In this document: piece after piece, positions 35,093-43,966 of the stretch
Position numbering within the stretch: position 1 is the stretch's first letter
Layout: each line of letters begins with the position of its first letter
DNA from: JAUYQR01 sp031415015
GTDB taxonomy: Bacteria; Pseudomonadota; Alphaproteobacteria; Rhodobacterales; Rhodobacteraceae
Assembly (NCBI GenBank): GCA_031415015.1
Contig: JANOQT010000015.1
Location: 1-64,000, forward strand
Direction of reading: 5' to 3'
Length of the DNA: 64,000 nucleotides
Notes under the pieces: generated by a model
What the model was told of the DNA's origin: nothing
Database searches by the model: none
The model's input: only the letters and a program-made list of their open reading frames with translations
Made by a program: the position numbers and the translations under genes

Positions 35093-35575
35093 ATGGCCGA
35101 TATCAAAACCCTGGACGATCTGAAATCAGCCGTTGGAACCGTTGCTCCCGTCGTTGCGGCAGTGGTGCGTGTCGCCGTGCGTGACAAGCTGGGCCGCGCC
35201 TATGCGACTGGCAAGCGGAAGAACGCGGTTGCCCGCGTCTGGATCAAGCCGGGCTCCGGCAAGGTCGTGGTGAACGGCAAGGAAATGGCGGCGTATTTTG
35301 CCCGCCCGGTGTTGCAGATGATCCTGCGCCAGCCGTTCACGGTGGCCAATGTCGAAGGCCAGTTCGACGTGATGGCGACGGTTGCCGGTGGCGGCCTGTC
35401 GGGGCAGGCCGGTGCGGTGAAGCACGGCATCTCCAAGGCGCTGCAGCTGTATGAGCCCGCCCTGCGCGGCGCCTTGAAGGCAGCAGGCTTCCTGACCCGC
35501 GACAGCCGCGTCGTGGAACGCAAGAAGTATGGCAAGGCCAAGGCCCGCAAGAGCTTCCAGTTCTCCAAACGCTAG
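35093..35575 (+). CDS. rpsI: Ribosomal protein S9
   Basis: A 160-residue 30S subunit protein with the usual extended basic C-terminal tail ending in FQFSKR. The core has YATGKRKNAVARVWIKPGSGK and GGGLSGQAGAVKHGISKAL. ATG 35093 is chosen because the CGGAGCG ribosome binding site has a good spacing to it; ATG 35087 is too close. The N-terminal 35 residues are an added Ala/Val-rich segment common in Rhodobacterales S9. Confidence 0.97.
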   Translation: MADIKTLDDLKSAVGTVAPVVAAVVRVAVRDKLGRAYATGKRKNAVARVWIKPGSGKVVVNGKEMAAYFARPVLQMILRQPFTVANVEGQFDVMATVAGGGLSGQAGAVKHGISKALQLYEPALRGALKAAGFLTRDSRVVERKKYGKAKARKSFQFSKR

Positions 35576-35605
35576 GGCGGAGCAACTAAACTATCAAATG
35601 ATTAC

Positions 35606-35635
35606 AAAGGGCTGCGTATCGCGCAGCCCTTTTTT
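35606..35635 (+). terminator. Intrinsic terminator of rplM-rpsI
   Basis: Stem arms AAAGGGCTGCG and CGCAGCCCTTT with a 5-base loop, followed by a T tract (TTTTTT in all). It lies 31 bp after the rpsI stop. Confidence 0.92.
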
Positions 35636-35689
35636 CTTTGTCGCGGCCCACTGAATTCACTCACACGGGTTCTGTTGCGCAAATCGGCT

Positions 35690-36040
35690 TCTGGTCGGAC
35701 GCCCTGTTTCCCCGGACAGACCCGTCCCACGACGTCAGTGACGTGGATTCCAAGCGCGGTGAAGCCGTTCAGCACCGCCGCACGGACCTGGAGCCCGGCG
35801 ACCTGACTTTCGAAGTCAGTCGCGGCCAGATGTTGGCCCGACAGTTTCGCTGTGCGGAGCTTCGGCTCACCCAACGCATCCTGGTTTCGACGCGGTTTTC
35901 GCGGTGGTGCCCGCGCCACCGTCGCCAGATGGTCCGACGGAAGCAGCGTGGGGCGCGCAGGGCTTCGGTGCGGGCGATGGTACCGGGGTCGCTGGTGTTC
36001 TTGCGCGACGGGATGGTCAGCAGGTGCAGAGAGCCCTACC
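35690..36040 (-). pseudogene. IS5-type transposase C-terminal remnant
   Basis: Two frames on the minus strand together give a recognisable C-terminal domain of an IS5-family transposase. One frame reads SRKNTSDPGTIARTEALR, then RTIWRRWRGHHRENRVETRM. The next, after a frameshift near the VETRM codons, reads LSGQHLAATDFESQVAGLQV, then RAAVLNGFTALGI. These match the Glu-containing catalytic tail of such transposases. The N-terminal part and inverted ends are missing, so this is a dead fragment. Confidence 0.7.
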
Positions 36041-36044
36041 ACCC

Positions 36045-36414
36045 GCAAAAGGGGATGTGGGTTTGCGCATGCCACCCAGCTAGCACACTGGAGTCACAGG
36101 ATGAATCTCTCATGACATTTGTTCAGCAGAGCCCTGCCAATGTCGTCTTGGCCCATGCTCTTGATCTGATTGCGCCTCTCTTTTTCATCGGGTAAGGCGG
36201 AAAAGGCTGCGACCTGCGGTGTGGGCGTAATCTGGCAGATTTTTATGGGGTCATGTACCGCAATGAAACCGGCAGATTTACTGAACATCCTGAATAGCCA
36301 AGCGTTGAGCTTTTCTTTCGGGGATGAAAGGAGGTCCCGCCATCGGCGGGGCTTTTGCTTGCGGTTCCAGGTGGGTGCGGAACATCCCGCACGGTAACAG
36401 TGAAGCGAGTTTCC
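36045..36414. other. Non-coding spacer between IS remnant and acyltransferase gene
   Basis: No convincing gene in either strand. The only structure noted is a CCCGCC/GGCGGG hairpin with a T run near 36336-36356, which may end transcription from upstream. The other open frames here have no family-like sequence. Confidence 0.5.
36334..36357 (+). terminator. Intrinsic terminator-like hairpin
   Basis: Stem CCCGCC (36336-36341) and GGCGGG (36345-36350) with a 3-base loop, followed by GCTTTTGC. The T run is short, so it is a moderate candidate. Confidence 0.5.
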
Positions 36415-38274
36415 ATGGCCGGTCCCCCTGCACACCGCAACGAAATTGACGGGCTGCGCGCTGTGGCCGTGCTGGCGATTTTAGCGCACCATGCGGGGAT
36501 CGCGGGCGTTCCGGGCGGCTATCTTGGCGTGGACATCTTTTTCGTGATCAGCGGCTATGTGATCACCCGCCTGATCCGGCACGAGTTGGCCAGCGGCACA
36601 TTCTGCTTTGCCACCTTTTACGCGCGCCGCGCGCGGCGCATTCTGCCCGCGATGATCTTGGTCGTGCTGATCTGCCTGCCGCTTGGCTGGTTTGTGATGT
36701 CACCCGCACAATTTGGCGCCTTCGGGCAGACGGTGATCAGCGCAGGTTTGCTGGCTCCCAACATCGTTCTGTGGAAGCAGATCGGCTATTTCAGCCCGGA
36801 AGCGGCGACGATGCCCTTGCTGCACCTGTGGAGCCTTGGGGTCGAGGAGCAGTTCTATCTGCTGTTTCCCCTGCTGCTGTGGGCGGCGATCCACAGGCGC
36901 AGGTTCGGCTGGCTGATCGGGATGATCGGCGCTGTATCGCTTGGGCTGGCGATCTGGCTGACCTTCGCGGCCCCGGTGGCCGGATTTTACTTGTTGCCCA
37001 CACGGATATGGGAACTTTTGGCCGGGGCCGGGGCGGCGTTCAGCCTGTGGCAGCCGGGTGTGCCGGCGCGGCAGGCATGGGCGCTGGCTGGGGCGGCGCT
37101 GATGCTGGGGCCCTTGGTGATCTATACGCCACGTGTGCCGACGCCGGGGCTGGCAACGGTGCTGCCGGTTTTGGGCACGGCGCTGTGTCTGATGCTGGCC
37201 CGTCCGGATACCTGGGTCGGGCGGTCGCTGACGCTGCGGCCCTTGGTGGCGGTGGGGATGATCAGCTATGGCACCTATCTATGGCACTGGCCGCTTCTGG
37301 CCTTCGCCCGCATCCTGTGGATCGACACGCTGCCCCTGACACTGCGCATCGGGCTCATGGCGCTTGCGCTGGGTCTTGGCTGGGTCAGCTGGCGGTTCGT
37401 CGAGCAGCCGTTCCGGCGGAAGGATCGGCGTTGGCCGGATCACCGGGTGCTGGCCACGTCGGCCCTTGCGCTCGCCGGTGTGGCTGTCCTTGGCGGTGCG
37501 GCCCTGCTGGCAGACGGGCAAGGCTGGCGGCGGCTGTCCTGGCCCGGCTTCCAGACGGCCGAACTGGCCGCGCTCAAGGCGGACCGGGCCACCCTTGTGC
37601 GGAACGGAACCTGTCATCTTGACCGTGGGGACGCAGCTGAGATGGCGGCATTTCGCGCCCGCTGGGATTGCCACACCGATTGGCCGGTCGGCGTCTTTGG
37701 TGACAGCAATGCCGCCGATTTCGCTATGATCCTGCGCGAGGCCGGGCGCGATCCGATGCAGATGTCTGCCTGGGGCTGTTCTATCGTGCCGTCGCGGATG
37801 CGGCCCGAATGCCGGGCGCTGGCGGATGATTTCATCGCCAAGGCGAAGGCGGACGGGGTGCACACGGTAGTGCTGGTCAATCTCTGGCAGTCCGGAGAGG
37901 TGTCCACCGATGCGCTGTTCGAGACGTTGAGCTTTTGGTCAGAGGCGTTCGATCAGGTGGTTCTGGTCGAACCCTTGCCGCGGTTTGACGCGTTGGACGA
38001 AAAGCTTCTGCGGCTTGAACGGTCTCGGGTTGCGGCGATCGTGCCGGATACCAGCCGCGCGCTGGCCTTCGATGCAGCCATGCAGCGGATCCGGATGGAG
38101 GGGCTTTGGGTCATCGACGCGGGTGCGATGTTCTGCGCTGACCGGGCGGGGTGTTCGCCGCTGGGGCAGGGGCCATTGATGCTGGACTGGCTCAGTCATC
38201 TGAGCCCCGAAGGTGCCAGGGTTTATGCCAGGTCGTTGCTGGACAGCGGTATGCTGGAAGAGATCGCCCCGTGA
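36415..38274 (+). CDS. Acyltransferase 3 family O-acetylase with SGNH domain
   Basis: A 619-residue OafA/OatA-type protein. The N-terminal 350 residues are the acyltransferase-3 membrane domain (EIDGLRAVAVLAILAHHAG start, GVDIFFVISGYVITR, ten to eleven helices). The C-terminal 230 residues form an SGNH esterase-like domain with block I FGDSNAADF and block V DWLSHLSPEG. Such proteins O-acetylate cell surface sugars such as O-antigen, capsule or peptidoglycan. ATG 36415 is chosen; the upstream TTG-started extension is not family-like. The gene is not in an obvious operon. Confidence 0.9.
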   Translation: MAGPPAHRNEIDGLRAVAVLAILAHHAGIAGVPGGYLGVDIFFVISGYVITRLIRHELASGTFCFATFYARRARRILPAMILVVLICLPLGWFVMSPAQFGAFGQTVISAGLLAPNIVLWKQIGYFSPEAATMPLLHLWSLGVEEQFYLLFPLLLWAAIHRRRFGWLIGMIGAVSLGLAIWLTFAAPVAGFYLLPTRIWELLAGAGAAFSLWQPGVPARQAWALAGAALMLGPLVIYTPRVPTPGLATVLPVLGTALCLMLARPDTWVGRSLTLRPLVAVGMISYGTYLWHWPLLAFARILWIDTLPLTLRIGLMALALGLGWVSWRFVEQPFRRKDRRWPDHRVLATSALALAGVAVLGGAALLADGQGWRRLSWPGFQTAELAALKADRATLVRNGTCHLDRGDAAEMAAFRARWDCHTDWPVGVFGDSNAADFAMILREAGRDPMQMSAWGCSIVPSRMRPECRALADDFIAKAKADGVHTVVLVNLWQSGEVSTDALFETLSFWSEAFDQVVLVEPLPRFDALDEKLLRLERSRVAAIVPDTSRALAFDAAMQRIRMEGLWVIDAGAMFCADRAGCSPLGQGPLMLDWLSHLSPEGARVYARSLLDSGMLEEIAP

Positions 38275-38322
38275 AAAAAAAGGGCCGGATTGCGCCAGCC
38301 CAGTCAGGGGTAAGAACGCGGT

Positions 38323-38529
38323 TCAGGCTTTCCAGAAAGGCTTGGCGGCCTCTGCTGCGGCGGTGACAGGATCAATGCCGATGTCACGCAGAATATGCGT
38401 GTCGAGACGGGCCAGCATCGCCCGCTCACGGCGACGGATCAATGCGGCCGAAACGGTGACGCGCAGCCGGTCAAGATAGCTGGTTTGTGTGGAAAGCCGT
38501 GCGGCGGAGAGCGTCTTGATCTGCGGCAT
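38323..38529 (-). CDS. DUF1127 small protein
   Basis: A 68-residue basic protein with the DUF1127 core RERAMLARLDTHILRDIGID. Such proteins often have roles in RNA-based or phosphate/envelope stress regulation in Alphaproteobacteria. It is transcribed divergently from the MocR regulator gene, and the shared region carries the 13-bp inverted repeat at 38549-38594. Confidence 0.9.
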   Translation of the reverse strand: MPQIKTLSAARLSTQTSYLDRLRVTVSAALIRRRERAMLARLDTHILRDIGIDPVTAAAEAAKPFWKA

Positions 38530-38548
38530 TGCTGCCTCCTGTCGTTTT

Positions 38549-38594
38549 GTATTGATACAATTAGAGGTTTCGGATACTTATATTGTATCAATAC
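38549..38594. promoter_or_regulatory. Inverted repeat operator between DUF1127 and MocR genes
   Basis: Perfect 13-bp arms GTATTGATACAAT (38549-38561) and ATTGTATCAATAC (38582-38594) are separated by 20 bp. A third related half, TGATACAA (38627-38634), is just inside the start of the MocR gene. This resembles the paired binding sites typical of MocR-type regulators, so it is a likely operator for autoregulation and for control of the DUF1127 gene. Confidence 0.7.
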
Positions 38595-38621
38595 CCCGAA
38601 GAGAATCGCCAGAGGTTTATT

Positions 38622-40025
38622 GTGACTGATACAAGTTGGGCGCCTGATCTGAGTCAATTTCCCGGTCCAAAGTACCTGGGCCTGAGCCGCGCCTTGCGCG
38701 AGGCGATCCGGGGTGGGGATTTGCCGCCGAATGCACAGCTTCCGACGGTGCGGGATCTGGCCTGGCGGCTGCATCTGACGCCGGGAACGGTGGCGCGCGC
38801 CTACCAGTTGGCAACGCAGGAGGGGCTTTTGGCGGCAACAGTCGGGCGCGGCACCTTTGTGGCGGCACAATCGCCGCGACTGGGGCCGACGCAGGCTTTG
38901 TATACTGAACGGATCACCGGGGGCAGCACAGGACTTGTCGATCTGCGCCCGCCGCAGGTGCCGGAGGTTGGGCAGACGCAGGCGTTCCGGGCAGCACTGC
39001 TGGATATGGCCGAGCAGACGGATATCGGGTGGCTGGACTATACCAGCCAGATGGGTGAGGGGCCGTTGCGGTCCGAAATCGTGACCTGGATGGGCGACCG
39101 CATTCTGGGGCCGATCGGGCCCGAGGACGTGGCGCTGACGCATGGCGGGCAGAACGCGATCAGCCTGATCTTTGACTGCTGCCTGCGCGGCGAGCGCCCG
39201 GTGGTGCTGATCGAAGAGCTGGCCTATCCGGGTTTTCGCTATGCCGCACGTGCAGCGCGGGCCGAGGTGGTGCCGGTCGAGATCGACGATCAAGGGGTGA
39301 TCCCGCAAGCGCTGGAGGCGGCTTGCCGGCGGCATGGGGCGCAGGTGGTGTGCCTGACGACCGAGGCGCAGAACCCGACAACCGGGCGGATGCCGGTCAA
39401 GCGGCGGCAGGAGATTGCCGAGATTGCGCGCCGCTACGATCTGCAAGTGCTGGAAGATGATTGCTATTCGGTGGCGGAAACCACGATTCCGTCCCTGCGC
39501 GCACTGGCGCCTGAACGGGTTTGGCTGGTCGGCTCGGTGTCCAAGACGATCTCGGCGGCCCTGCGGTTTGGGTATGTGATCTGCCCGGCGGGGATGGGCG
39601 AGGCGGGGCGGCTGACCGCCCAGCACGGGTTCTTTGCGCTGTCACGACCGGTGGCGGACCTGATGCTGCATCTGTTCCAGTCCGGTGCTGCGGCCGCGAT
39701 CAAGGCTCGGGTGCAGGCGGAATTTGCGGTGCGGCTGCAAAGTCTGGTCAACCTGCTGGGGGCTTACGACCTTGGCTGGCAGCAAGGGGTGCCGTTTGTG
39801 TGGTTGCGGCTGCCGCTGGGATGGCGCGCCTCGACCTTCATCCGGATGGCCGAAGCGCGGGGGGTGCTGGTGCGGTCGGCGGACGAATATGCGCTGGTCC
39901 ACGGGCGCGCGCCCAATGCGGTGCGCATCGCGATTTCCGGCAACCTGCCGCGCGGCGATTTCGACGCAGCGCTAAAGGTTCTGGCCGATTTGTTGGCGCG
40001 ACCGCCGTCTGATCTTTCAGTGTGA
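38622..40025 (+). CDS. MocR-type PLP-dependent transcriptional regulator
   Basis: A 467-residue fusion of a GntR winged helix (about residues 10-75, including ALREAIRGGDLPPNAQLPTV and TPGTVARAYQLATQEGLL) and a class I aminotransferase-like domain. The PLP lysine is in GSVSKTISAALRFGYV, near residue 310. Such proteins use PLP or an amino acid ligand to control pathways like GABA or vitamin B6 metabolism. GTG 38622 with AGAGG at 38611-38615 is preferred over TTG 38583, which lies inside the inverted repeat. Target is likely the divergent DUF1127 gene. Confidence 0.9.
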   Translation: MTDTSWAPDLSQFPGPKYLGLSRALREAIRGGDLPPNAQLPTVRDLAWRLHLTPGTVARAYQLATQEGLLAATVGRGTFVAAQSPRLGPTQALYTERITGGSTGLVDLRPPQVPEVGQTQAFRAALLDMAEQTDIGWLDYTSQMGEGPLRSEIVTWMGDRILGPIGPEDVALTHGGQNAISLIFDCCLRGERPVVLIEELAYPGFRYAARAARAEVVPVEIDDQGVIPQALEAACRRHGAQVVCLTTEAQNPTTGRMPVKRRQEIAEIARRYDLQVLEDDCYSVAETTIPSLRALAPERVWLVGSVSKTISAALRFGYVICPAGMGEAGRLTAQHGFFALSRPVADLMLHLFQSGAAAAIKARVQAEFAVRLQSLVNLLGAYDLGWQQGVPFVWLRLPLGWRASTFIRMAEARGVLVRSADEYALVHGRAPNAVRIAISGNLPRGDFDAALKVLADLLARPPSDLSV

Positions 40026-40162
40026 CCATCAAGGTCCGGGTAACCCTACCTGTGGCAGAAGGGACTCGATCACGCGGAATTGCCCGGTCCGGGAGTTGAC
40101 CGAAGCCATGGGGATGGCTCAGGATTCAACGCAGAGCAGGAAAACAAAAGAGAGCCCGAAAA

Positions 40163-40423
40163 ATGGGACAGCAAACCACCTTTCACGCCCCCCACGGGGG
40201 TGCGGATTTTCTTGGCTGGCGCAAGACGCGCGCCGGGGGCACCGAGATTGTTTATGATGATGGCGTGACGCGGCGGATGATCTGGCGTGTCGCGTCGAAT
40301 GACCCGTCCGAGGCGCGCATTTCCGAGGCGCTGCGGGTGGCGGTGGGGTCCTTGCGCGTGGTGCCGACGCTTTATGACGAGCTGAAAAAGCGGGCAATCG
40401 CGATTGAACGCATCGCAGGCTGA
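40163..40423 (+). CDS. Small uncharacterised soluble protein
   Basis: An 86-residue protein with no membrane segment; it starts MGQQTTFHAPHGGADFLGW and ends in a basic helix. The ATG is preceded by an A/G-rich stretch. It may be a small DNA- or enzyme-associated protein, but no family is recognised. It sits between the MocR gene and the Pot-type transporter. Confidence 0.55.
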   Translation: MGQQTTFHAPHGGADFLGWRKTRAGGTEIVYDDGVTRRMIWRVASNDPSEARISEALRVAVGSLRVVPTLYDELKKRAIAIERIAG

Positions 40424-40533
40424 AGGCCGACGCCCGAAATCATAGCAGCCGGGCGGCGCGATCTGCCCGGTTTCTGGTTGCTTTTCTGAGGCCTTGATGC
40501 CCCTCTTGCCTTAACGAAGGCAAACGGTCTAGT

Positions 40534-40543
40534 TTTGATCAAA
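40534..40543. promoter_or_regulatory. TTTGATCAAA palindrome before the Pot-type operon
   Basis: A perfect 10-bp palindrome 36 bp before the permease start. It is close to but not an FNR/FixK box (that needs TTGAT-N4-ATCAA). A small GCCTT/AAGGC hairpin lies at 40508-40521. Both could be regulatory. Confidence 0.3.
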
Positions 40544-40578
40544 CAACAAGACAGACCGCGCGGCCAACAGGGGGCACC

Positions 40579-41451
40579 ATGGCGCAATCGTCGAACCCGG
40601 AGGCGAAGGCCGGCCTGACGCTGATCAGCCCGACGGCCCTTTATGCGATCCTGCTGCTGGCGGCACCGCTGGCCACCGTGCTGATCTTTTCAGTGCTGAC
40701 CGACGGCCCGCAAAAGATCGAATGGGTGTTCACCTGGTCGAACTATGTCGAGGTCTGGACCGGCAAGGTCTATCAGGCGATCATGCTGCGGTCGCTGACC
40801 GTGTCGATGCTGGTGACGCTTGTCACCGTGGTCATCGCCTTTCCTATCGCTTATTTCGTCAGTTTTCATGTGGCGCCCTCGCGCAAGTCACTGTGGCTGT
40901 TTCTGATCACCATCCCGTTCTGGACCAGCTATCTGATCCGGGTGTTCCTGTGGAAGGTGATCCTTGGCTACAACGGCGTGGTGAACTCAGGGCTCTTGAG
41001 TGTCGGGATCATCGACGAGCCGTTGCAGTGGATCAATTACAACGTCGGCGCTCTGGTGATGACGCTGGCGCATGCCTACGCGCCCTTCGCGATTCTGCCG
41101 ATCTTTGTGGCGCTGGAAAAGATCGACCGCAGCCTGCTGGAGGCGGGGCAGGACCTTGGCGAATCCAAGCTGCGGACGTTCTGGCGGGTGACCTTGCCGT
41201 TGGCCATGCCGGGGGTGATTGCCGCGACGCTGATCGTGTTCATCCCGACCATCGGCGACTATGTGACGCCCGATCTGATCGGCGGGGGCAAACTTCCCAT
41301 GATCGCCAACATGATCGAAGTGAAGATGCTGAAGCAGAACGACAAGGCGATCGGGTCGGCCATCGCGGTCAGCGCGATGCTGGTCGTGACCATCATCAGT
41401 CTGATCTTCCTGTTCTTGAACCGACGGTTCCTGCGGGGAAATTCGCGATGA
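40579..41451 (+). CDS. potB: Polyamine-type ABC transporter permease (PotB-like)
   Basis: A 290-residue binding-protein-dependent permease with six helices. The EAA loop is at EAGQDLGESKLRTFWRVTLP (about residues 190-210). The N-terminus lacks a signal peptide and begins with a cytoplasmic segment of 15 residues. The sequence matches PotB/spermidine-putrescine permeases. Its stop overlaps the next start by ATGA. Confidence 0.9.
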   Translation: MAQSSNPEAKAGLTLISPTALYAILLLAAPLATVLIFSVLTDGPQKIEWVFTWSNYVEVWTGKVYQAIMLRSLTVSMLVTLVTVVIAFPIAYFVSFHVAPSRKSLWLFLITIPFWTSYLIRVFLWKVILGYNGVVNSGLLSVGIIDEPLQWINYNVGALVMTLAHAYAPFAILPIFVALEKIDRSLLEAGQDLGESKLRTFWRVTLPLAMPGVIAATLIVFIPTIGDYVTPDLIGGGKLPMIANMIEVKMLKQNDKAIGSAIAVSAMLVVTIISLIFLFLNRRFLRGNSR

Positions 41452-42257
41452 ACAAGGCACCCGGGCTGCGCACCTATGCGATCTTCTATCTGATTTTCCT
41501 CTATGCGCCGATCATCCTGTTGCCGATGTTTGCCTTCAACAACTCCAAGGTCATCGCCTTTCCGCTGTCGGGGTTCACGACCGAGTGGTTCACCCAGATG
41601 TGGGCCGATGACCAATTGTTCCGGTCCTTGAAAAATTCGATGATCGTGTCGGTGACCACCGCTATTCTGGCCACCGTCCTTGGCATCTTTGCCGCCCGCG
41701 CCACGACCCGCTACGCCTTTCCGGGCAAGGCGGGAATTCTGGGGCTGATCATGCTGCCGCTGGTGCTGCCCGAGATGATCGTGGCAATGTCGCTGCTGGT
41801 GGTCTTGCTGGCCATCGGGGTGCCGCTGTCGATCTTTACCATCATCCTTGGCCATGTGCTGATTTGTACGCCGTTCGCGGTGGCGATCCTGTCGTCATCG
41901 TTCCAGTCGCTGGACCGCAGCCTTGAGGAAGCGGCCATTGATCTGGGCGAAACACCATTGTCGACCTTCCGGCTGATCGTGCTGCCATTGGTGATGCCGG
42001 GGATCATCTCGTCCTTGCTGATCAGCTTTACGATCAGTCTGGACGAATTCATCATCGCCTACTTCCTTGGCGGCACCGAAACGCCCCTCTCAGCTTACAT
42101 CTACGGCCAGTTCCGCTTTCCGGCGCGCGTGCCCGCCATGTTGGCGCTGGGGACGATTCTGGTGGGCGTGTCGATCGTGCTGCTTGCAATCGCTGAATAC
42201 TTCCGCCGTCGCGGCATCGCGAAGACCGGCGGGAAGGATACCGGAGGCTTCCTGTGA
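41448..42257 (+). CDS. potC: Polyamine-type ABC transporter permease (PotC-like)
   Basis: A 269-residue permease of the PotC type with six helices and the coupling motif EEAAIDLGETPLSTFRLIVLP. ATG 41448 overlaps the potB stop; the frame is open much farther upstream but that part lies within potB. Its stop overlaps the start codon of potA (GTGA). Confidence 0.9.
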   Translation: MNKAPGLRTYAIFYLIFLYAPIILLPMFAFNNSKVIAFPLSGFTTEWFTQMWADDQLFRSLKNSMIVSVTTAILATVLGIFAARATTRYAFPGKAGILGLIMLPLVLPEMIVAMSLLVVLLAIGVPLSIFTIILGHVLICTPFAVAILSSSFQSLDRSLEEAAIDLGETPLSTFRLIVLPLVMPGIISSLLISFTISLDEFIIAYFLGGTETPLSAYIYGQFRFPARVPAMLALGTILVGVSIVLLAIAEYFRRRGIAKTGGKDTGGFL

Positions 42258-43393
42258 CGTCTGAAAAACCCACCATGATCGAATTTCGGGACGTTCATAA
42301 GTATTATGGCGATTACCACGCGCTGCGTGGGATCAACGGCACCATCCGCGAGGGGGAGTTCTTCTCGCTGTTGGGTCCGTCCGGCTGTGGCAAGACCACG
42401 CTGCTGCGCACCATTGCGGGGTTCGAGGACATCTCGTCGGGCGCGGTGCTGATCGGCGGCAAGGACATGACCGGGGTCCCCGCGAACGTGCGGCCGACCA
42501 ACATGGTGTTCCAGAGCTACGCAATTTTCCCGCATATGTCGGTGGGCGAGAATGTGGGCTTTGGGTTGCGCAAGGATCCGCGGTCAAAGGCCGACAAGAT
42601 CAAGGCGGTCGATGAGGCGCTGTCGATGGTTGGCCTCACGGGCTACGGCGGGCGGGCGGCGCATGCGCTGTCGGGCGGGCAACGGCAGCGGGTGGCACTG
42701 GCGCGGGCGCTGATCCTGAAGCCCAAGGTGCTGCTTCTGGACGAGCCGCTGAGTGCCTTGGACAAGAAGATGCGCGAACACATGCAGGTGGAGCTGATCA
42801 AGCTGCAGCGGCAGGTGGGGATCACCTTCATTCTGGTGACGCATGACCAGGAAGAGGCGCTGGTGATGTCGGATCGGATCGCCGTGATGTTCGAGGGCGA
42901 GATTGCGCAACTGGCAGACCCGGAAACGCTGTATCGCCGCCCCTCCAGCCGCAAGGTGGCCGATTTCATCGGCACAATGAACTTCATGCCCGCCAAGGTG
43001 GTGTCGGAAAGCGGCGATACGGTCGAGGTGGACAGTCAGGGCTTTGGCCGGGTTGCGCTGCACGCATCGCAATGCATGGGCAGCACCACGTCCGAAGCCT
43101 CTGCGATCGGGTTCCGCCCCGAAACGCTGACCATCATGTTCGAGGGGCAGCAGCCGCAGGACCGCGAAAGCATGGCGACGGTGGAAGAGGTCGTCTACTA
43201 CGGCGACATGACCTATTACGACGTCAAGCTGGACGGAATGGACAAGCCGGTGCGCATATCAATGCGCAACGTCTTTGGCCGCCCGGTGCTTGACATTGGC
43301 GCGCGGACGCGGGTGGCATGGAGCCCGGGTGCGCTGGTGATGTTCCGATATGGCTATCTGTCGGCGGGCAACAGGCCCAGACCGCGCAGATAG
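42254..43393 (+). CDS. potA: Polyamine-type ABC transporter ATP-binding protein (PotA-like)
   Basis: A 379-residue ATPase: Walker A GPSGCGKTT (about residues 43-51), signature ALSGGQRQRVALARAL, Walker B VLLLDEPLSALD, and a C-terminal TOBE domain (about residues 280-370). This is the MalK/PotA type. The start is GTG 42254 overlapping the potC stop. Its last 40 bp overlap the 3' end of the convergent tetR gene. The usual substrate-binding protein (PotD) is not encoded next to these three genes. Confidence 0.92.
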   Translation: MTSEKPTMIEFRDVHKYYGDYHALRGINGTIREGEFFSLLGPSGCGKTTLLRTIAGFEDISSGAVLIGGKDMTGVPANVRPTNMVFQSYAIFPHMSVGENVGFGLRKDPRSKADKIKAVDEALSMVGLTGYGGRAAHALSGGQRQRVALARALILKPKVLLLDEPLSALDKKMREHMQVELIKLQRQVGITFILVTHDQEEALVMSDRIAVMFEGEIAQLADPETLYRRPSSRKVADFIGTMNFMPAKVVSESGDTVEVDSQGFGRVALHASQCMGSTTSEASAIGFRPETLTIMFEGQQPQDRESMATVEEVVYYGDMTYYDVKLDGMDKPVRISMRNVFGRPVLDIGARTRVAWSPGALVMFRYGYLSAGNRPRPRR

Positions 43394-43965
43394 ATGCCGA
43401 TCCCGGCCTCCAGCAGGTCTTCGGGCGGGAACGGAGCGTTGCGACCGGCGCCGCGCATGAACAGTTCGACAACCCCGTGGCTGAGCGCCCAGATGTGCGA
43501 CGAGACCATGATCGCCGGAGGCCGCTTCGCAGCGGGCAGATGTTCGGACAGGCGTTCGGCGGCCTGTTCCAGCACGGCGCGGGCTTTGGCTGCAACCTGT
43601 GCCAGATCGGGATGGTTGGCGGGGGTCAGGCCGGATTCGAACATCGCCTGATAGTGCCCCGGATACTTGCGCGCAAAGGCAAGGTAAGCGCGGCCCGTCG
43701 CCTCGAACGCCGCAAGGGCAGAAGGTTGGCCGTTGTTGTAGGCAAATTCCATCAGTGCGGCGAAGATGTCGTAGCCCTGACGCGCCACTTCGGCCAGCAG
43801 GTCGTCGCGGCCCGCAAAGTGGCGGTAGACGGCGGCGGGGGTGACGTCGGCGGCCTTCGCGGCTTCGGACAAGGTAAAGCCCTGCGGCCCCTTCTCGGCG
43901 ATCAGCGCAAGAGCGGCTTCGACAAGGGCTTGGCGCAGATTGCCGTGATGGTAGCCGCGTTTCAC
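43354..43965 (-). CDS. TetR-family transcriptional regulator
   Basis: A 203-residue protein. The N-terminal helix-turn-helix is at residues about 10-55 (ALVEAALALIAEKGPQGFTL, AADVTPAAVYRHFAGRDDLL). The C-terminal ligand domain is of the WHG type often seen in Alphaproteobacteria (ALSHGVVELFM). It converges and overlaps with potA by 40 bp, which could allow transcriptional interference; its own target is unknown. Confidence 0.9.
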   Translation of the reverse strand: MKRGYHHGNLRQALVEAALALIAEKGPQGFTLSEAAKAADVTPAAVYRHFAGRDDLLAEVARQGYDIFAALMEFAYNNGQPSALAAFEATGRAYLAFARKYPGHYQAMFESGLTPANHPDLAQVAAKARAVLEQAAERLSEHLPAAKRPPAIMVSSHIWALSHGVVELFMRGAGRNAPFPPEDLLEAGIGIYLRGLGLLPADR

Positions 43966-43966
43966 A

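Noticed and set aside
35638..36195. Plus-strand frame of 185 codons after rpsI
   Set aside because: It is the antisense of the IS5-type transposase remnant, which explains its Arg-rich translation.
40534..40543. TTTGATCAAA considered as an FNR/FixK box
   Set aside because: The two half-sites lack the required 4-base spacer.
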